From: SYIM01 sp964581825
Lineage (GTDB): Bacteria > Pseudomonadota > Gammaproteobacteria > Burkholderiales > Burkholderiaceae_E
Length of the DNA: 16,005 nt
NCBI GenBank assembly: GCA_964581825.1
Contig: CAZORB010000106.1
Location: forward strand, 1-16,005
Direction of reading: 5' to 3'
Positions within the stretch are counted from its first letter, which is position 1, and each line of letters begins with the position of its first letter. The notes under the pieces were generated by a model that ran no database searches, was not told the origin of the DNA, and worked only from the letters and a program-made list of their open reading frames with translations. This document shows, piece after piece, positions 13,519 through 16,005 of this stretch. A program made the translations under genes and the position numbers.

Positions 13519-14673
13519 ATGAAAGTCATCATCTCCGGCGCTGGCCCCGTGGGGCTCACAACCGCCCTGGCGCTCGCGCGCGAAGGCATTGAGGTCACGG
13601 TACTCGAACGTTCTGCTGAGCTTGCGACCGACCTGCGCGCATCGACCTGGCACCCGCCAACGCTGGACATGATGGCCGAGTTGGGGCTGATTGACGACAT
13701 TCTGGGCGGCGGTCTGATTGCGCCAACCTTCCAAGTGCGTGATCGCCAGACGGGTGCCATTGCTGAGTTCGATATGAGCTTGCTCAAGGGAGAAACCGAT
13801 CACCCGTATCGGGTTCAGTACGAGCAGTTTCGTTTCACCCATCTGGTGGCATCCCGGCTCGAACACTTTCCGCACGTGACGCTCGTCTTCGGCACCAAGG
13901 TGGCCTCAGTTGACCAGGATGCATCGCGGATTCGGGTGGTCACCGAAGAAGGGGTGGTGCATGAGGCCGACTGGCTGATCGGGTGCGACGGCGCCTATAG
14001 CGCCGTGAGGGGGGCGTTGGGAATCGAGTTCCCAGGCCTTACCTTCCCCGAGCGCTTCTTCGTGGTCAGTACGCCGTTTCCGTTTGAGAACCACCTGAAC
14101 CGCCTGTCCTATGTGAACTATGTCGCCGACACCGACGAGTGGTGTGTGCTTCTGAAGGTACCCGGGCTCTGGCGTTGTCTGTTCCCGACCAACGAGGAAA
14201 GCGACGAGGAAGTGCTGGCCTCTGGAGAGCGCCGACTTCAAGGGGTGTTCGCCAAACCTGAGCCTTATGAAACACGCCATCGCACGCTGTACCGCGTCCA
14301 TCAGCGGGTTGCAGAAACCTATCGAAAAGGGCGTGCGTTCCTGGCCGGTGACGCGGCCCACCTCAACAATCCGATTGGCGGGATGGGCATGAACGGTGGC
14401 CTGCACGACGGGTTGAATCTTGCCGAAAAACTTATCGAGCTCCACCGGGGCGGTACGGACAGGCTGGATGATTACGAGCGCGAGCGTCGGCATGTGGCGG
14501 TTGACCATATCAACGCAAACACCGCACGCAATCGAGAAATGCTGGCGGAGCGCGATCCCGCGGCCCGCAAGCGCAAGCAGGATGAGCTCTGCCGGATCGC
14601 TGAGGACCCGGTAGCGGCCAAGGCCTATCTGATGAAAAGCTCAATGATCAATACGCTGCGGAGGGCTGCATGA
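13519..14673 (+). CDS. FAD-dependent aromatic-ring hydroxylase-like monooxygenase (PHBH / UbiH superfamily)
   Basis: A class A flavoprotein monooxygenase of 384 residues that uses NAD(P)H and O2 to hydroxylate, usually, an aromatic acid or phenol. All three fingerprint motifs are present: the FAD-binding GAGPVGLTTALALAREG (7-23) ending in the ribose-binding VLER at 28-31, the DG motif GCDGAYSAVR (155-164), and the GD motif LAGDAAHLNNPIGGMGMNGG (275-294). The ATG at 13519 begins directly with the Rossmann strand MKVIISGAG and is clearly right, although the ribosome site is poor. The stop overlaps the start of the TAXI receptor gene (ATGA), so hydroxylase and receptor are translationally linked, which suggests that the transporter brings in the hydroxylase substrate. 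The protein is shorter than the three-domain MhpA-type hydroxylases and has no thioredoxin-like C-terminal domain. Substrate unknown. Confidence 0.93.
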   Translation: MKVIISGAGPVGLTTALALAREGIEVTVLERSAELATDLRASTWHPPTLDMMAELGLIDDILGGGLIAPTFQVRDRQTGAIAEFDMSLLKGETDHPYRVQYEQFRFTHLVASRLEHFPHVTLVFGTKVASVDQDASRIRVVTEEGVVHEADWLIGCDGAYSAVRGALGIEFPGLTFPERFFVVSTPFPFENHLNRLSYVNYVADTDEWCVLLKVPGLWRCLFPTNEESDEEVLASGERRLQGVFAKPEPYETRHRTLYRVHQRVAETYRKGRAFLAGDAAHLNNPIGGMGMNGGLHDGLNLAEKLIELHRGGTDRLDDYERERRHVAVDHINANTARNREMLAERDPAARKRKQDELCRIAEDPVAAKAYLMKSSMINTLRRAA

Positions 14674-15632
14674 TGGTCTCTGGATTTCCCATGCTGAAGC
14701 GAATCACGGTCGCTTTCTCGTTTGCGCTGGCCGCGACCAGCGCGTCTGCCCAGGTGGTCGGGCTTGGTACGACGCAAACGGGGGCTACTTTCCAGCTGGC
14801 TACAGGCCTGGCGAAGGTGATCTCCGACAAAGGCGGCATTCAGATGCGCACACAGCCCATGGCTGGGGCGGCTCAGTACGCGCCGTTGGTCAACCGTGGC
14901 GATATTGAGTTCGGTATTTCCAACGTTCCCGAGATGCACTACCTGGTCAGCGGCACCGTCATCGTGGAGCGTCCCAACCCAGATCTGAGGATGGTGGCGC
15001 GCATCGTCCCCTGGTACAACGGGCTGGTGGTCAAGAAGGACAGTCCGATTCGCAACTTGAATGACCTCAAGGGCCAACCCGTCCCGGCGGGTTTCACCGG
15101 GAATCCGCTGGGCAGGGTGCTCATCACAGGGTATCTGGCCAATGCGGGCATGACGTTTGAGGACACCCGTCAGGTTCCCGTTCCGGCGTTCCCACGGATG
15201 TTTGACGCCTTCAAGCAGCAGCAGACCGTCACCTCGATTGGCACGATCGGAATGGCGCAACTGCGCGAGTGGGATGCTGCGTTGGGGGGCGTAAGGTTCC
15301 TGCCGTTTGATCCCTCTCCCAAGGCGGTCGAGGCGGTGACGCGTCACGTGCCCCATAGCCGGGTTGAAATCGTTCAGCCCGCTCCGGGGCGGCTCGGTGT
15401 TGATCAGCCCACCGCAATGCTGGTCTACGACTATGCGTTGTGGGTCAACGCAAAGGTCAGCAACGATCTGGTGGCGAAAGTCGTTCGCGCGCTCCATGCC
15501 AACGTGGCGGATCTGAAGGCGGCGGGGCCGCTGTTTGCCGAGTTTGACGCCAACAAGATCGGTGATGACACGGGCGTGCCGTACCACCCGGGTGCAATCG
15601 AGGCGCTGAAGTCGCTGGGTCTCGCCCGTTAA
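14670..15632 (+). CDS. TAXI-family TRAP transporter solute-binding protein
   Basis: Periplasmic receptor of the TAXI type, which works with a fused DctQM permease. GGAGG at 14660-14664 precedes two adjacent ATGs (14670 and 14673) at five and eight bases; either could be used, giving 320 or 319 residues. A further ATG at 14691 begins the core signal peptide MLKRITVAFSFALAATSASA, cleaved near residue 27. Family marks: the phosphate-loop-like LGTTQTGATFQLATGLAKVI (32-51), the RTQPMAGAAQYAPLVNRGDI stretch (59-78), FGISNVPE, RMVARIVPWYNGLVVKKDS (107-125) and LNDLKGQPV. The first overlaps the motif where TAXI proteins more often have GTGGTGGTY; here it is GTTQTGATF, a divergent version. It overlaps the monooxygenase by four bases and is followed 63 bases later by the permease gene. 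Confidence 0.9.
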   Translation: MMVSGFPMLKRITVAFSFALAATSASAQVVGLGTTQTGATFQLATGLAKVISDKGGIQMRTQPMAGAAQYAPLVNRGDIEFGISNVPEMHYLVSGTVIVERPNPDLRMVARIVPWYNGLVVKKDSPIRNLNDLKGQPVPAGFTGNPLGRVLITGYLANAGMTFEDTRQVPVPAFPRMFDAFKQQQTVTSIGTIGMAQLREWDAALGGVRFLPFDPSPKAVEAVTRHVPHSRVEIVQPAPGRLGVDQPTAMLVYDYALWVNAKVSNDLVAKVVRALHANVADLKAAGPLFAEFDANKIGDDTGVPYHPGAIEALKSLGLAR

Positions 15633-15643
15633 CGTTCAAACCG

Positions 15644-15677
15644 AGGCGCGCCTGTGCACCGCTGCAGCGCGCGTCCT
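15644..15677 (+). other. Intergenic hairpin between TAXI receptor and permease genes
   Basis: AGGCGCGC (15644-15651) can pair with GCGCG-T-CCT (15669-15677), eight G/C-rich pairs with one bulged T and a 17-base loop. It lies in the 63-base gap, the only loose joint in this operon. Only a short TT follows, so full termination is unlikely; stabilising the upstream message or partial attenuation would give more receptor than permease. Confidence 0.3.
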
Positions 15678-15695
15678 TAGCCTCAGAGCACTCGG

Positions 15696-16005
15696 ATGAA
15701 CTGGCTTGCCTCAGGGATTGGTGGCGTTCTCGCCCTTTCAGGTTTGTTTTGGGCCGTAGACGCGCCAACTTGGTTGGGCTGGTTCATCTACCAGGAGCAG
15801 TTCATTGCCGCGGCACTGGGTGCGTCTTTGTTCATCAGTTTCAGCAGCAGTGGCAGTGGGTCTTCAGAGCGGCTAAAGACATGGCTGGTCCGCGCGCTGG
15901 CGGAGACGGGTCCGGGCCTGATCGGTCTGGCAGCAGGACTGTGGCTCTGCGTTCGATACCCTGTGCTGCAGGCCGACGTGATCGGCAACGAGACCGAAGC
16001 GATCG
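15696..16005 (+). CDS. TRAP transporter fused permease (DctQM-type, TAXI-associated), N-terminal fragment
   Basis: I translated this by hand: an ATG at 15696 opens a frame that continues past the window end (103 codons visible). An in-frame TAG at 15678 limits how far upstream it can start. The visible part is hydrophobic, with three membrane segments at about residues 4-20 (LASGIGGVLALSGLFWA), 36-49 (FIAAALGASLFISF) and 72-86 (GPGLIGLAAGLWLCV). It is followed by RYPVLQ, resembling the region before the first large loop of fused TRAP permeases. The position directly after a TAXI receptor gene strongly supports this identity, because TAXI systems nearly always use a single fused permease of about 600-850 residues. 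Sequence evidence alone is modest at this length. Confidence 0.72.
   Translation, partial: MNWLASGIGGVLALSGLFWAVDAPTWLGWFIYQEQFIAAALGASLFISFSSSGSGSSERLKTWLVRALAETGPGLIGLAAGLWLCVRYPVLQADVIGNETEAI

Noticed and set aside
13906..14508. 200-codon minus-strand frame inside the FAD monooxygenase gene
   Set aside because: No family features; the plus strand carries all three flavin hydroxylase motifs across the same interval.
14625..15587. 320-codon open frame on the minus strand opposite the TAXI receptor gene
   Set aside because: Its protein is rich in Arg, His and Gln with no recognisable domain, and it mirrors a well-supported gene with signal peptide and ribosome site. Long antisense frames are expected in GC-rich DNA.
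1..16005. Mobile elements, prophage, CRISPR, tRNA or rRNA genes
   Set aside because: I looked for transposase or integrase motifs, terminal repeats, regular direct repeats and RNA gene landmarks and found none. All long stretches are ordinary metabolic or transport genes.

Overview
The window looks like a stretch of chromosome from a GC-rich (about 60 %) betaproteobacterium, most likely Burkholderiales. The evidence is indirect: a lone Bug/TctC-type receptor, TRAP transporters of both the DctP and TAXI types, and a poly(3-hydroxyalkanoate) polymerase all occur together, and this mix is typical of that order. There are 15 protein genes (two cut by the window ends), packed tightly. I see no RNA genes, insertion sequences, CRISPR arrays or phage genes. 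No transcription regulator is encoded either, and no gene-free stretch exceeds 300 bases.

Layout from left to right. (1) Positions 1-2290, minus strand: a tripartite tricarboxylate transporter (TTT/Bug) receptor followed by an NtaA/SnaA/DszA-type flavin monooxygenase that runs off the left edge. (2) Positions 2432-4961, plus strand: a tightly coupled operon of a crotonase-fold protein, cobalt-type nitrile hydratase alpha and beta subunits, and the nitrile hydratase accessory protein. A short divergent promoter region (2291-2431) separates 1 and 2. (3) Positions 5001-6128, minus: an FMN-dependent alpha-hydroxy-acid oxidase/dehydrogenase, convergent with the nitrile hydratase operon. (4) Positions 6284-8170, plus: a PhaC-type polymerase. 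(5) Positions 8265-9425, plus: a class-V aminotransferase. (6) Positions 9448-13282, minus: a dctP-dctQ-dctM TRAP transporter operon ending in a zinc-free NADPH:quinone-oxidoreductase-like MDR enzyme. (7) Positions 13519-16005, plus: an FAD aromatic-hydroxylase-like monooxygenase overlapping a TAXI-type TRAP receptor, then the start of the fused TRAP permease, which runs off the right edge.

How it may work together (inference): the region reads as a set of small uptake-plus-oxidation cassettes. Each of the three different high-affinity solute receptors sits in the same operon as an oxidoreductase: TTT receptor with LLM monooxygenase, DctPQM with MDR reductase, TAXI with FAD hydroxylase. The nitrile hydratase cassette would turn a nitrile into an amide, but no amidase or nitrile-forming aldoxime dehydratase is in view. 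The neighbouring hydroxy-acid oxidase suggests, without proving, a route through hydroxynitriles. The most unusual point is the nitrile hydratase operon led by a crotonase-fold protein that lacks both canonical catalytic glutamates.
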